A stretch of DNA of 64,000 nucleotides from a virus: positions 1 to 64,000 of IMG/VR virus record IMGVR_UViG_3300047550_002546. One strand, given 5' to 3'. Both the position numbers and the translations under genes were made by a program. This document shows, piece by piece, positions 15,011-22,256 of this stretch. Position 1 is the stretch's first letter. Each line of letters opens with the position of its first letter. Under the pieces are notes generated by a model. The model ran no database searches and was not told the origin of the DNA. It saw only the letters and a program-made list of their open reading frames with translations.

Positions 15011-15555
15011 AGATCGAGGAATTCAAGGCGTTGGCCAACGGAGCGAAGGTCGTTTGGACGGGATACAACGGCCCCGTCGATGGAGTGTTCACGAAAAACG
15101 GCGACGGATATCAGATTACGTGGAGCGATGGGAAGGTCGCTTACGGGGTGTTTCGCCAAGGAGGCTTCATGGAGGATAAATGGGTGGCGAACATCGCCGT
15201 CGCCGCAACTCAGTTTGCCGAAATCAAGATTCCGATTCCCGCAGGCTGGGTAGCAACCGGCGAATTCAGATTGCCATCGCCGCTGGTTGATTGCTATCTC
15301 CATCAGGACGGCGTCACCGTAATCGAGGCGAAGTGTGGCAACCAGCCCTGTCTCGGCCCTCGCGTCATCTTGAAGCGGATCGTTCCGAAAACTCTTGCCG
15401 ACAGGATTCGCGACTACACCAGAGTGATCGGCGAGGCTGTTGACGCCACCAACCCAGCCGATGAAGGAGCACTCCGTATCGTAATTCTGAGGGAGGTTCG
15501 CCGCGACTTGATCGAAATCCTCAAGGAATTTGACGGACCGGAATCAAAAGCGTAA
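15007..15555 (+). CDS. Hypothetical protein (182 aa)
   Basis: The ATG at 15007 overlaps the previous stop. The first part is beta-rich and Gly-rich (VVWTGYNGPVDGVFTKNGDGY) like a small SH3 or DUF-type fold. The second half is helical with paired charges (LREVRRDLIEILKEFD). Not recognised. Confidence 0.65.
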   Translation: MKIEEFKALANGAKVVWTGYNGPVDGVFTKNGDGYQITWSDGKVAYGVFRQGGFMEDKWVANIAVAATQFAEIKIPIPAGWVATGEFRLPSPLVDCYLHQDGVTVIEAKCGNQPCLGPRVILKRIVPKTLADRIRDYTRVIGEAVDATNPADEGALRIVILREVRRDLIEILKEFDGPESKA

Positions 15556-15571
15556 GATTCGCGGAAACTTC
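15553..15571 (+). promoter_or_regulatory. Dyad element (copy 6)
   Basis: TAAGAT-TCGCGGA-AACTTC; right half perfect, left half 4 of 6. It overlaps the stop of the gene before by three nt and ends 14 nt before the ATG at 15586, so the ribosome site CTGAAAGG follows directly. Confidence 0.55.
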
Positions 15572-15585
15572 CTGAAAGGTTCGAG

Positions 15586-15741
15586 ATGGTCAACATCGGC
15601 GCATGGCTACTACTGACGATTGAAGCCGCAAGCATGATCGCTGCGATACAGGATGGTCTTGCCGCTGTCGCGTCGGCTCACGGGCTAATCTCCGTGGCCG
15701 TGACGATTCTTCTTGCTTCGGATGGGGTGACACCGGCATGA
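15586..15741 (+). CDS. Small membrane protein (51 aa)
   Basis: AAAGG precedes the ATG. Nearly all residues are hydrophobic or small: WLLLTIEAASMIAAI and LISVAVTILLAS would make two short membrane helices. The stop overlaps the HAD gene start. Holin-like in size, but no lysin is adjacent. Confidence 0.65.
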   Translation: MVNIGAWLLLTIEAASMIAAIQDGLAAVASAHGLISVAVTILLASDGVTPA

Positions 15742-16031
15742 GTTTGACTTTCGCTATCGACTTCGACGACACGTTGACCGCCTGCCCGGAGATCTGGTGC
15801 AGGTTCATCGCAGACGCGGAGTCAAACGGCCATCGCGTATTTCTGGTGACCGCCCGCAGGGAGACAGAGGAAAACGTCGAGATCGTCCGTGAGTTCATGA
15901 AGGAACACGGAATATCTCTTCCCCGGCTGTTCACGAATCTCGGATCGAAGCTGAAGGCGGCAGAGCTTCGCGGCATCAAGGTTGATATCTGGATCGACGA
16001 CAACCCGGAGGCACTCGTTCATGGGCACTAA
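15738..16031 (+). CDS. HAD-family phosphatase
   Basis: DFDDTLT (Asp8 nucleophile, Asp10 acid) is motif I, VTARRE motif II and DIWIDDNPE motif IV of the haloacid dehalogenase superfamily. At 97 residues without a cap domain it matches small phage phosphatases of the polynucleotide or nucleotide 5'-phosphatase kind. The substrate is not known. Coupled by ATGA to the gene before. Confidence 0.8.
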   Translation: MSLTFAIDFDDTLTACPEIWCRFIADAESNGHRVFLVTARRETEENVEIVREFMKEHGISLPRLFTNLGSKLKAAELRGIKVDIWIDDNPEALVHGH

Positions 16032-16057
16032 TCAACCGACAAGACGGAGTTGATGGA

Positions 16058-16234
16058 ATGGAAATCCTGAAATGCAGTTGCGGCAACGAAATGTATCCAA
16101 GCCAGCAGAACAGCCGGGACCACACCGGCAAGAAGCTGGTGAAACCGATCTGCAAGGATTGTTTTGAGCGTGGGGTGCGATCGTCAGTGCTGACGAAACC
16201 ACGGATGGCAAGTTTAACTTCGGAGTCGCGGTGA
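16058..16234 (+). CDS. Small zinc-binding protein (58 aa)
   Basis: CSCGNEMYPS and ICKDCFERG provide two Cys pairs about 28 residues apart, the usual set for a small zinc ribbon. The ATG at 16058 is preceded by GGAG, and the stop overlaps the next ATG (GTGATG). Function unknown. Confidence 0.65.
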   Translation: MEILKCSCGNEMYPSQQNSRDHTGKKLVKPICKDCFERGVRSSVLTKPRMASLTSESR

Positions 16235-16440
16235 TGAGCGATCAAGACGACATGAGGAAGATTGCTGGCGAGTGGATGGAGGCTCGCGACATCATTGCTC
16301 AGGCTTTGCTGGACATGGGAGGCGTTCCGGGGGCCGTCGATCATAACGCCGCAGCGATCATTGCGAGGCTGGCTCACGCTGGCATCCTTCTGGAGAAGAC
16401 AGAAGAAGATGTTCAACAAATCGGAGTTCGTAATGAGTAG
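16234..16440 (+). CDS. Hypothetical helical protein (68 aa)
   Basis: Two or three predicted helices (EWMEARDIIAQALLDMGG, HNAAAIIARLAHAGILLEK). It overlaps the next gene by 8 nt. Not recognised. Confidence 0.6.
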   Translation: MSDQDDMRKIAGEWMEARDIIAQALLDMGGVPGAVDHNAAAIIARLAHAGILLEKTEEDVQQIGVRNE

Positions 16441-16645
16441 TCGAAAGAATCAATTCGTAGCCCCCAAGAAGGCTCCAGACGGAACGATGGGCGACCTGCG
16501 AAGGCATTGTGAGTTCTTCGCGATGCGGGCACTTGACGAGAAAGACATGCAGTTCCTGTCGCACCTGTACCGCACCATCTACATCAGCGGCGGAAAGGTC
16601 GCGATCTCGTCAAACGGGGATGAAAGCCAGACGTACAACTTCTGA
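16433..16645 (+). CDS. Hypothetical protein (70 aa)
   Basis: Last gene before a terminator. A basic start (SSRKNQFVAPKKAP) is followed by a helix-turn (MRALDEKDMQFLSHLYRTIY). Not recognised; the start ATG 16433 lies inside the end of the gene before. Confidence 0.6.
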   Translation: MSSRKNQFVAPKKAPDGTMGDLRRHCEFFAMRALDEKDMQFLSHLYRTIYISGGKVAISSNGDESQTYNF

Positions 16646-16672
16646 TATCGGTTCAACAACTCGGTGTTTCAC

Positions 16673-16713
16673 AGCCGCAACAGCGCCTAACGGTCCTGAC
16701 TGCGGCTTTTTTG
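16673..16713 (+). terminator. Rho-independent terminator
   Basis: AGCCGCA ... TGCGGCT with a 21-nt loop, followed by TTTTTTG. It closes the packaging/NTase operon before the gene at 16737. Confidence 0.75.
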
Positions 16714-16736
16714 TTTCCATCACAGGGGGTCAGATT

Positions 16737-17147
16737 ATGAGCAATGACAAGGGGCAGAAGCAGCCAACGGTTCAGGAACTCCAAGCGGAGGTGAAGCGAC
16801 TGAACGAACGGCTCGAAGGCGCGGCGGTGAAGTTCGAACTGAAAGAGAAACTGACGCGACTTATTCTCCGGACGATCCCGCGACACTCGCTCTACGGTGC
16901 TCGGTGGGAAATGGCGGAGACGTTCACGCTTCCGGAAATCGATGTCGTGATCGAATACATGAAATCGGTTCTGCCGGACGAACGAAACCTTCTCGACGCC
17001 TACCGCCCAGAGTTCATCGCCCATCGTGAGGCATTCGATGCCAAGGCGAAGCTCGACGCGGAATTGGCGGAGCAGAAAGCAAGCGAACCGGCGCCAATCA
17101 AGGCTCCGGTTCTGGATGTTCGGCCAGCGGTAATCGGCACGCCCTAA
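16737..17147 (+). CDS. Coiled-coil hypothetical protein (136 aa)
   Basis: GGGGG precedes the ATG. The amino part is a clear coiled coil (VQELQAEVKRLNERLEG), the middle helical, the end Ala/Pro/Lys-rich. It overlaps the opposing gene by 4 nt. Unknown role. Confidence 0.65.
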   Translation: MSNDKGQKQPTVQELQAEVKRLNERLEGAAVKFELKEKLTRLILRTIPRHSLYGARWEMAETFTLPEIDVVIEYMKSVLPDERNLLDAYRPEFIAHREAFDAKAKLDAELAEQKASEPAPIKAPVLDVRPAVIGTP

Positions 17148-17518
17148 AACACGGTTTCGATTATCGAACCGTTGAGATCGTCAACAACCGCCAGAACATC
17201 GTTTGTGATCCTTGCCGCCGTCTCGATGTGTTCGTGATCCGGGGCATCCTTGCCGGGGCACTGTAGCCGCTTTTCGAGGTCAAACAAACGGCGGATCGCT
17301 TGACGCAGGCGAACAGACATCAATCGCGATGTTTCCGATGTCGGTGTATGCGGCGACTTGTCATCAAACCGGTCAACGACTTGACCAGCGGAGACGTTTA
17401 TCGTTCGTCCCTCACCGAGAACTTCGATATTGAGGTTCTGAATACTGGCACATTGGACGGTTGATCCGGGGACAATTTTAACCTCGTCTCCAACTTTCGG
17501 CCAATCGTTGTTCGCCAT
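17144..17518 (-). CDS. Hypothetical protein (124 aa)
   Basis: Start ATG 17518 (GCGGAG upstream). A beta-rich first half (DEVKIVPGSTVQCASI, IEVLGEGRTINV) resembles a small barrel; the second half is helical. It is the last gene of the - regulatory cluster. Function unknown. Confidence 0.6.
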   Translation of the reverse strand: MANNDWPKVGDEVKIVPGSTVQCASIQNLNIEVLGEGRTINVSAGQVVDRFDDKSPHTPTSETSRLMSVRLRQAIRRLFDLEKRLQCPGKDAPDHEHIETAARITNDVLAVVDDLNGSIIETVF

Positions 17519-17541
17519 CGTCGCCGTTCTCCGCTTAAATC

Positions 17542-18072
17542 TCAATGAAAACCATACTGCTGTCGTGCATAGTGCATTCTTCGCAGTTCGTTCGACCATC
17601 GGTGTAGATTGTCCTGCCCGATCAGCTTTATGAATCCGATCTGAACGAGAAGCGATGCGTCAATCGCCGATTCCAGAATCCAGCAAGCGAACCGCGATTC
17701 TCCCAAAACTACCAACCGAACATTCATCGTTACCTGATTGTATTCCCTGCGATTCGGCCCCGGACCACTCATTGGATCGTCGAACTCGCTGGATGGAAGG
17801 ATCACTGAAAGATTCAGCCACGGGCGATTCGTTTTCGTTGGATCTACATCAACGTAACCGACAAGCGTCATGTCACTCAGACGAACATCGAACAGATTGC
17901 GGATGGTTTTCTCGATGCGACCAAGCCCCACTGGACGCAGCCAATACTCGTCATCTTTCGTGTAGGTGACGAACTTGCTGCGGGAAACCGGCGGATGCCA
18001 TGTTTCGTCAAACAGCCCGTGGGTTTGCATTGGCTTAATGGCTGCTGGACGTGCTGATACTGATGTCGTCAT
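17542..18072 (-). CDS. Hypothetical protein paired with an XRE regulator (176 aa)
   Basis: Its ATG overlaps the stop of the XRE gene upstream (ATGA), so the two form a translational pair. Mixed alpha/beta with a Trp-rich middle (YWLRPVGLGRIEKTI). No toxin motif is visible. Pairing with an HTH gene recalls toxin-antitoxin or repressor-effector pairs, but this is context only. Confidence 0.6.
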   Translation of the reverse strand: MTTSVSARPAAIKPMQTHGLFDETWHPPVSRSKFVTYTKDDEYWLRPVGLGRIEKTIRNLFDVRLSDMTLVGYVDVDPTKTNRPWLNLSVILPSSEFDDPMSGPGPNRREYNQVTMNVRLVVLGESRFACWILESAIDASLLVQIGFIKLIGQDNLHRWSNELRRMHYARQQYGFH

Positions 18073-18317
18073 TGTTCGGCCAGTTTTTCAAACGTGACTC
18101 GATACCCCATCGCTTCCGCCAGAGACAGGACTGTTGTTACATGAAGGTTGTCGCGGCTTCGCTTCAAGAATCGGTAAACACTGGCGTTGTCGACTCCAGC
18201 GCCCTCGCAGATCTCCGGGATGCTACGATCGTCCGCTTCGAAGAGTTTGTAGAGGTCTTCCCGCAGATCTTCGATCAATGGGGTGGCAGTTGTCATAATC
18301 AGGTCGGATGCACTCAT
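18069..18317 (-). CDS. XRE-type HTH regulator (82 aa)
   Basis: SIPEICEGAGVDNASVYRFLKRSRDNLHVTTVLSLAEAMGY, here over residues 32-73, is a lambda-repressor-like DNA-binding domain: the recognition helix runs through NASVYRFL, followed by the 'LxxLAxALG' helix. GGTGAGGG precedes the ATG. Single-domain repressors of this kind bind short palindromes as dimers, so it is a good candidate for the 19-bp dyad. Confidence 0.75.
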   Translation of the reverse strand: MSASDLIMTTATPLIEDLREDLYKLFEADDRSIPEICEGAGVDNASVYRFLKRSRDNLHVTTVLSLAEAMGYRVTFEKLAEQ

Positions 18318-18328
18318 GCTGCCCTCAC

Positions 18329-18568
18329 CTAGTTTACTGGTTCAAGAAAATCAAATGTCACACGGCGGACAATTCGATGGCGATCCAAATCGACGATGCG
18401 AGATTGACAGACATGGCCCCGGTTTCGTCTCGCCACATCAAGACAATCCGATGACAAGTCTGGACAATCCACCCACACGCCCATGTCATTTCGCTTCTGC
18501 ACAATCCACCGCACGGAGCACGCAGACAGCTTTTCTACGCTTGAAACGTCCATCTCAGCCTCACCCAT
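18329..18568 (-). CDS. Hypothetical protein (79 aa)
   Basis: Overlaps the end of the DUF1580-like gene by 8 nt. Cys/Asp-rich middle (WVDCPDLSSDCLDVARR) and a basic beta end (RHRIVRRVTFDF). ATG 18553 is an alternative start. Not recognised. Confidence 0.55.
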   Translation of the reverse strand: MGEAEMDVSSVEKLSACSVRWIVQKRNDMGVWVDCPDLSSDCLDVARRNRGHVCQSRIVDLDRHRIVRRVTFDFLEPVN

Positions 18569-18830
18569 TTGTTGCGTCCGAAAACCGCTTCACTGCCTCG
18601 ACCGTCGTGTAAACCTTGCCGCCCTGCCTGTACCATTCCAGATAGGCCCGGCCACCGTTGACGTCTCTGGCCCCTCGCTGACGCCAGTTGTAGATGTCGG
18701 ACATCGAAGCCGGGACGGCAAACAGCTTCCCGGCGTTCTTCAGAAGGACTGGCGTTTCAGTCCGAACCTGATCGGGCGTCAGGATGTTGCTTTTCTTCGC
18801 CAGTTTCTTGACAACACGCTTTTTCTTCAT
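18561..18830 (-). CDS. DUF1580-like HTH protein (89 aa)
   Basis: The end reads IYNWRQRGARDVNGGRAYLEWYRQGGKVYTTVEAVKRF (residues 46-83), matching the DUF1580 pattern (W..RG..G..LE..R.GG..YT..EA..RF) that is typical of Rhodopirellula and other planctomycetes. The fold is a MerR-like winged helix. The amino end is very basic. This is one of the better hints to the host group. Confidence 0.65.
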   Translation of the reverse strand: MKKKRVVKKLAKKSNILTPDQVRTETPVLLKNAGKLFAVPASMSDIYNWRQRGARDVNGGRAYLEWYRQGGKVYTTVEAVKRFSDATNG

Positions 18831-18832
18831 AG

Positions 18833-18985
18833 TTAAAACTTCGCATAGGGATGAGCGACTGGACATCGCACGGAGTTGTCGGGCTGCATCTGGACGAAGC
18901 ATTCCCATGCCAACGTCGGAATCCCCCAAGTGTGCGGCGGGTTCGTTTGAAGCCACGCCGATACGTCACTGAATGGGTTGATCAT
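18833..18985 (-). CDS. Small hypothetical protein (50 aa)
   Basis: ATG 18985 lies in the end of the gene upstream. Trp/Pro-rich short sequence (AWLQTNPPHTWGIPTLAWE). It may be a real accessory peptide; only position and composition support it. Confidence 0.5.
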   Translation of the reverse strand: MINPFSDVSAWLQTNPPHTWGIPTLAWECFVQMQPDNSVRCPVAHPYAKF

Positions 18986-19250
18986 TGCTTGCCGCTTCCT
19001 TGTGTTTCCCAATGTCGCGAAGTTTCTCGGCAACAAAGTTCATAACGTCATCCGCCATGAATGGAAGTGCGTTCGGCTCAACTTGGATCTTGCGGACGGA
19101 AATAAAGAGGCTCAGCATGGCATATACCAGCGACAGCAACTCAACCGGGGCAGATCCGTCGAATTCGACAGCGTCAATCACATCAATCGCCCGCTGCTTG
19201 GCAAGATTGTGAGTCTCCACATACCTTTTGAGCATCGCGTCGTCCATCAT
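18966..19250 (-). CDS. Hypothetical helical protein (94 aa)
   Basis: ATG 19250 overlaps the upstream stop and has GGGGG nearby. Mostly helical: KRYVETHNLAKQRAIDVIDAVE and LLSLVYAMLSLFISV (possibly membrane-associated). Not recognised. Confidence 0.6.
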   Translation of the reverse strand: MMDDAMLKRYVETHNLAKQRAIDVIDAVEFDGSAPVELLSLVYAMLSLFISVRKIQVEPNALPFMADDVMNFVAEKLRDIGKHKEAASNDQPIQ

Positions 19251-19432
19251 CAAGCCCCCTTCGGCATCAAATACACAGAAACACCAGACACTGACGAAAC
19301 CCGGTGATCGCTCAGGTTCCACAATTCTTTTCGGCGAGGTTCGAGAATGTCGCAGAACACGCTAACCAGCCGTGTCCCAGACACCTTTTCAGGGAAAACC
19401 CCGGTCGACAGGCTCCACTCTTCCAGTTTCAT
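19250..19432 (-). CDS. Hypothetical protein (60 aa)
   Basis: Coupled on both sides by ATGA overlaps. Short mixed sequence with VSGTRLVSVFCDIL. No family. Confidence 0.55.
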   Translation of the reverse strand: MKLEEWSLSTGVFPEKVSGTRLVSVFCDILEPRRKELWNLSDHRVSSVSGVSVYLMPKGA

Positions 19433-19662
19433 CCCATCCTCGCTTTTAGCATCTCGTCAGCCATGTCGTATGCCTGATTGGCGATTTCATCAAAAAACAA
19501 ACACTCACCATCGCGACACGGGCGAGCCATCTCCCCCTGCATGAACTTCGCTGCGAAGTAGTCGCGAATCGTGATTCCGAGTTCGAATCCTTTCGCGTCA
19601 TTGGGGCAAGGAAACGCCGGTAATTCTCCGGCCAATACGTGTTCTTGTGGCGACTCACTCAC
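19429..19662 (-). CDS. Conserved small phage protein (77 aa, GTG start)
   Basis: AAAGGAGAG lies 7-8 nt before GTG 19662, a better start than ATG 19716. GITIRDYFAAKFMQGEMA ... YDMADEMLKAR follows a pattern seen in many phage proteins of unknown function ('GxTxRxYFAxxAMQGxxA ... AYxxADxMLxxR'). First gene of the - regulatory cluster. Confidence 0.7.
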   Translation of the reverse strand: MSESPQEHVLAGELPAFPCPNDAKGFELGITIRDYFAAKFMQGEMARPCRDGECLFFDEIANQAYDMADEMLKARMG

Positions 19663-19818
19663 GATGAAGCTCTCCTTTGTTCGACTCAAACCCTGATGAC
19701 CGTGGATCGGGGCCAACCATCAGGTGTTGGCGAAATGAACCTGTTTCCCATCGCTCTCACGGATCACGAACGGAATTGGCTACTCACATGAATTTTCGCC
19801 GGGAATCCGCGTCCCCGA

Positions 19819-19837
19819 GAAGATTCTAGTAAACTTC
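19819..19837 (+). promoter_or_regulatory. Dyad element (copy 7)
   Basis: GAAGAT-TCTAGTA-AACTTC; TAAACT (19830-19835) is a -10-like box inside. It starts the head operon; leader to ATG 19924 is 86 nt. Confidence 0.65.
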
Positions 19838-19923
19838 CTAAGGGTAGTCAATTCAAGCAAAACTCGTAATCTCCCACAATCTTCTGATTGTTCACGTCGC
19901 GGGGTTTCACATCTTCGCGGACG

Positions 19924-21318
19924 ATGACCGACATGAAGGTCACCAAAGACATCATTCGAGCAGCCGAGTATCGACCGAATCCGCACAACCGCGATTTCGT
20001 CGTGCCGGTAACCGTTGAGACGCTCGACCATTGGGCCGACACCTTCAACAAGATGAAAGAGGCTGGCATCGGGGTTCCCGTCCCTTGGGAGCACCCACCG
20101 GCAACTGATCCTCACACCAATCCAATCGAGTGGAGTAAGCGGCGCGATGGCGATCCGCGAAACAACGCCGGTTGGGTTGAAAGCATCTACCGGGATGGCG
20201 ACACGCTGATGGCGGTGCTCGACGTTCCTGATGAGTGCGGTAAATCGCTGGTCGAGCGTGGTTGTTATGTCTCCCCGAAATTTGGCGGGACATGGAACGA
20301 CAGTCTTGACCGGAAATGGGTGAACCCAATCCATCACATCGCACTGACGACGAAGCCAGTGGCGGTAAATCAATCCCGAGAATTCAAGCCGGTCGACGCG
20401 ACGTTAGCGTTCTCCCGAGCCATGTGTTTTTCAACGACCGCGTGGGACGAAAGTTCCGAATGGTCGCAACCCGGAGACGACGAAATGCCGGATACCCCAG
20501 AAGTCAGCGAAGCCATTCAACGATTGCTTGAGAATCCTGACGTCCTCGCTGCTGCTGCCGAAAAACTGCGAATGACTCACGAATTCTCGGCGACGTTTGC
20601 ACCAAACCCCGGCGCGCCCGGCGGAATCCCGAACGCTCAACCTGATCCATACGCCGCCGCTCCAGAACAGGAGCCAGATGGCGACGAAGGCAACGATACA
20701 AACGCACTGGCGATCTGTATGCAGGTCTTGCATGCGGTGAATCAGGCGTCCGCAGAAGGCATGAAGGCTCTTGCCAAAATGCACGGCGTCAATGTCGGTG
20801 ACGATGATGACGGCGATGACGACAGCCAGTATGCCCCGCCACCATCGGCCCCCGCCGCTCCGGTTACGGCAACTCCAGCCGTTGTCAGTATGAGCCGCGA
20901 TGGCGATTACGAACACGAGTTCAGCCGCGAAGAGTTTGACCACCTCCGAGTTCTCAATGCTGCAATGGCAAACAAGCTGACGCGACTTGAGCAGGCCGGA
21001 CTGGTTGGACGTGCGGAAGCCCTGTTTGATTCCGGTCGATGCACTCGACCAGAAGTCGATGCCATTAAGGATCGGATCGGCAAGTATGAGTTCAGCCGAC
21101 AGTCCGAACCCGACAACGTCCTGTTGGTTCGCGAACTGGAGATCTACGAAAAGCTCCCCGAAGGAGCCGCTGTCAAGTCCCCAGAATCCACGACACAGTT
21201 TAGCCGACCGGCGACATCCAGCCGAGACGAGTCATTCCTGAGCGGCAGCGACATCAGCGACGAGCGTGCCGACCAGATCCTCGCCGAAGAATACCGATTG
21301 CCGAAAAAGACGGCCTGA
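19924..21318 (+). CDS. Prohead protease/scaffold fusion (Mu I-like)
   Basis: Residues about 1-165 match Mu I-type head maturation proteases: FVVPVTVETLDHWA, VPVPWEHP, GWVESIYRDGDTL, CYVSPKFGG and INPIHHIALTTKPVAVNQ-like text (here VNPIHHIALTTKPVA). The later part is acidic, Pro/Ala-rich and helical, as expected for a scaffold that is removed. Located just before the decoration and capsid genes. An upstream TTG (19888) keeps the frame open, but ATG 19924 (or 19933) is more likely. Confidence 0.8.
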   Translation: MTDMKVTKDIIRAAEYRPNPHNRDFVVPVTVETLDHWADTFNKMKEAGIGVPVPWEHPPATDPHTNPIEWSKRRDGDPRNNAGWVESIYRDGDTLMAVLDVPDECGKSLVERGCYVSPKFGGTWNDSLDRKWVNPIHHIALTTKPVAVNQSREFKPVDATLAFSRAMCFSTTAWDESSEWSQPGDDEMPDTPEVSEAIQRLLENPDVLAAAAEKLRMTHEFSATFAPNPGAPGGIPNAQPDPYAAAPEQEPDGDEGNDTNALAICMQVLHAVNQASAEGMKALAKMHGVNVGDDDDGDDDSQYAPPPSAPAAPVTATPAVVSMSRDGDYEHEFSREEFDHLRVLNAAMANKLTRLEQAGLVGRAEALFDSGRCTRPEVDAIKDRIGKYEFSRQSEPDNVLLVRELEIYEKLPEGAAVKSPESTTQFSRPATSSRDESFLSGSDISDERADQILAEEYRLPKKTA

Positions 21319-21324
21319 GTTCAC

Positions 21325-21343
21325 GAAGTTTCCAGACACATTC
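21325..21343 (+). promoter_or_regulatory. Dyad element (copy 8)
   Basis: GAAGTT-TCCAGAC-ACATTC, 29 nt before the decoration protein gene. Left half perfect, right half 4 of 6. Confidence 0.55.
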
Positions 21344-21372
21344 CAGTTTTGATATCCGCATAGGAGTTAGTG

Positions 21373-22188
21373 ATGACTTATCCCGGCTTTTCGACCAGCA
21401 CCCCCGGCAACACCGACGCGAGATTCAGTCTGGAAAACGATAGCTTTTTCCAGAGCAATTACCTGAATGATCCGATTTACGATCCTTTGGGCCAGATCGA
21501 CTCCACCGCAGTTGACAGCACCCATACCAGCTACACGGCACAGCTTCGCGTCGGTCTGGTCATGGCTCGCCTGACGAGCGGCGGAAACTGGGTTGACTAC
21601 GATCCGACCGCGAATGATGGTAGCCAGATCGCTGCCGGTATTCTCGCCAAGGAAGTCATCCTCACCGATCCGACCACGGGAAGCTCGCAGACTCGCCAAG
21701 GCATCATCGCCGTCAGTGGGAAAGTGAAATCCGCCACCGGCAAACTGATCGGCTTGGATCAGATGGCTCGCATGCAGTTGCGACAGGCCGGATTCATTTT
21801 CGACGACGCCTCGACGAACCCAGCCCCAGTCGAACCATTCGTGGGAACGCGAACCGTCACCGGCGACACCACACTGACCTCTGCTGATTACGGAAAGCTC
21901 GTTGTCGCCAACGGCTCCGGCTCCACAAACCTGACCCTGCCAGCACTCGCAAACGGCGCCGTAATCGAAGCCCTGAACGCGGTGAACCAGAACATGGTCA
22001 TCACGTCCGCCGAAGGCACGAACATCGTTGTTGTGAACAGTCTGGCAGCTTCCAGCCTGACGTTCTCGACGTCTAGCATGAAGATCGGCGCCCGTGTGAA
22101 GCTGGTCGGAATGTACGTCGGAAGCACCCTGAAGTGGGTTGCCTCATTCCCCGGAACCGGCGGCACGCAAACCTGCACCGTTGCCTGA
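21373..22188 (+). CDS. Head decoration protein with added beta domain
   Basis: Residues about 45-120 resemble lambda gpD-type decoration proteins (LRVGLVMARLTSGGNWVDYD, GILAKEVIL). The last 110 residues (TVTGDTTLTSADYGKLVVANG onward, LTLPALANGAVIEALN) form a separate beta-sandwich seen in many phage fibres and capsid decorations. ATG 21373 follows GGAG. Probably displayed on the capsid surface. Confidence 0.75.
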   Translation: MTYPGFSTSTPGNTDARFSLENDSFFQSNYLNDPIYDPLGQIDSTAVDSTHTSYTAQLRVGLVMARLTSGGNWVDYDPTANDGSQIAAGILAKEVILTDPTTGSSQTRQGIIAVSGKVKSATGKLIGLDQMARMQLRQAGFIFDDASTNPAPVEPFVGTRTVTGDTTLTSADYGKLVVANGSGSTNLTLPALANGAVIEALNAVNQNMVITSAEGTNIVVVNSLAASSLTFSTSSMKIGARVKLVGMYVGSTLKWVASFPGTGGTQTCTVA

Positions 22189-22214
22189 TTTTTGTTTTGA
22201 TTTCACAAAAAGTG

Positions 22215-22233
22215 GAAGTTGGGTTGCAACTTC
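22215..22233 (+). promoter_or_regulatory. Perfect dyad element (copy 9) before the capsid gene
   Basis: GAAGTT-GGGTTGC-AACTTC, 23 nt before the major capsid ATG; CTCAGGAG ribosome site follows. Suggests a separate strong transcript for capsid, closed by the terminator at 23439. Confidence 0.75.
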
Positions 22234-22256
22234 CAAAGTTACTCAGGAGTTGATAA

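Noticed and set aside
19888-19923. Longer protease reading from TTG 19888
   Set aside because: No ribosome site, and the added 12 residues are not like the family; ATG 19924 fits better.
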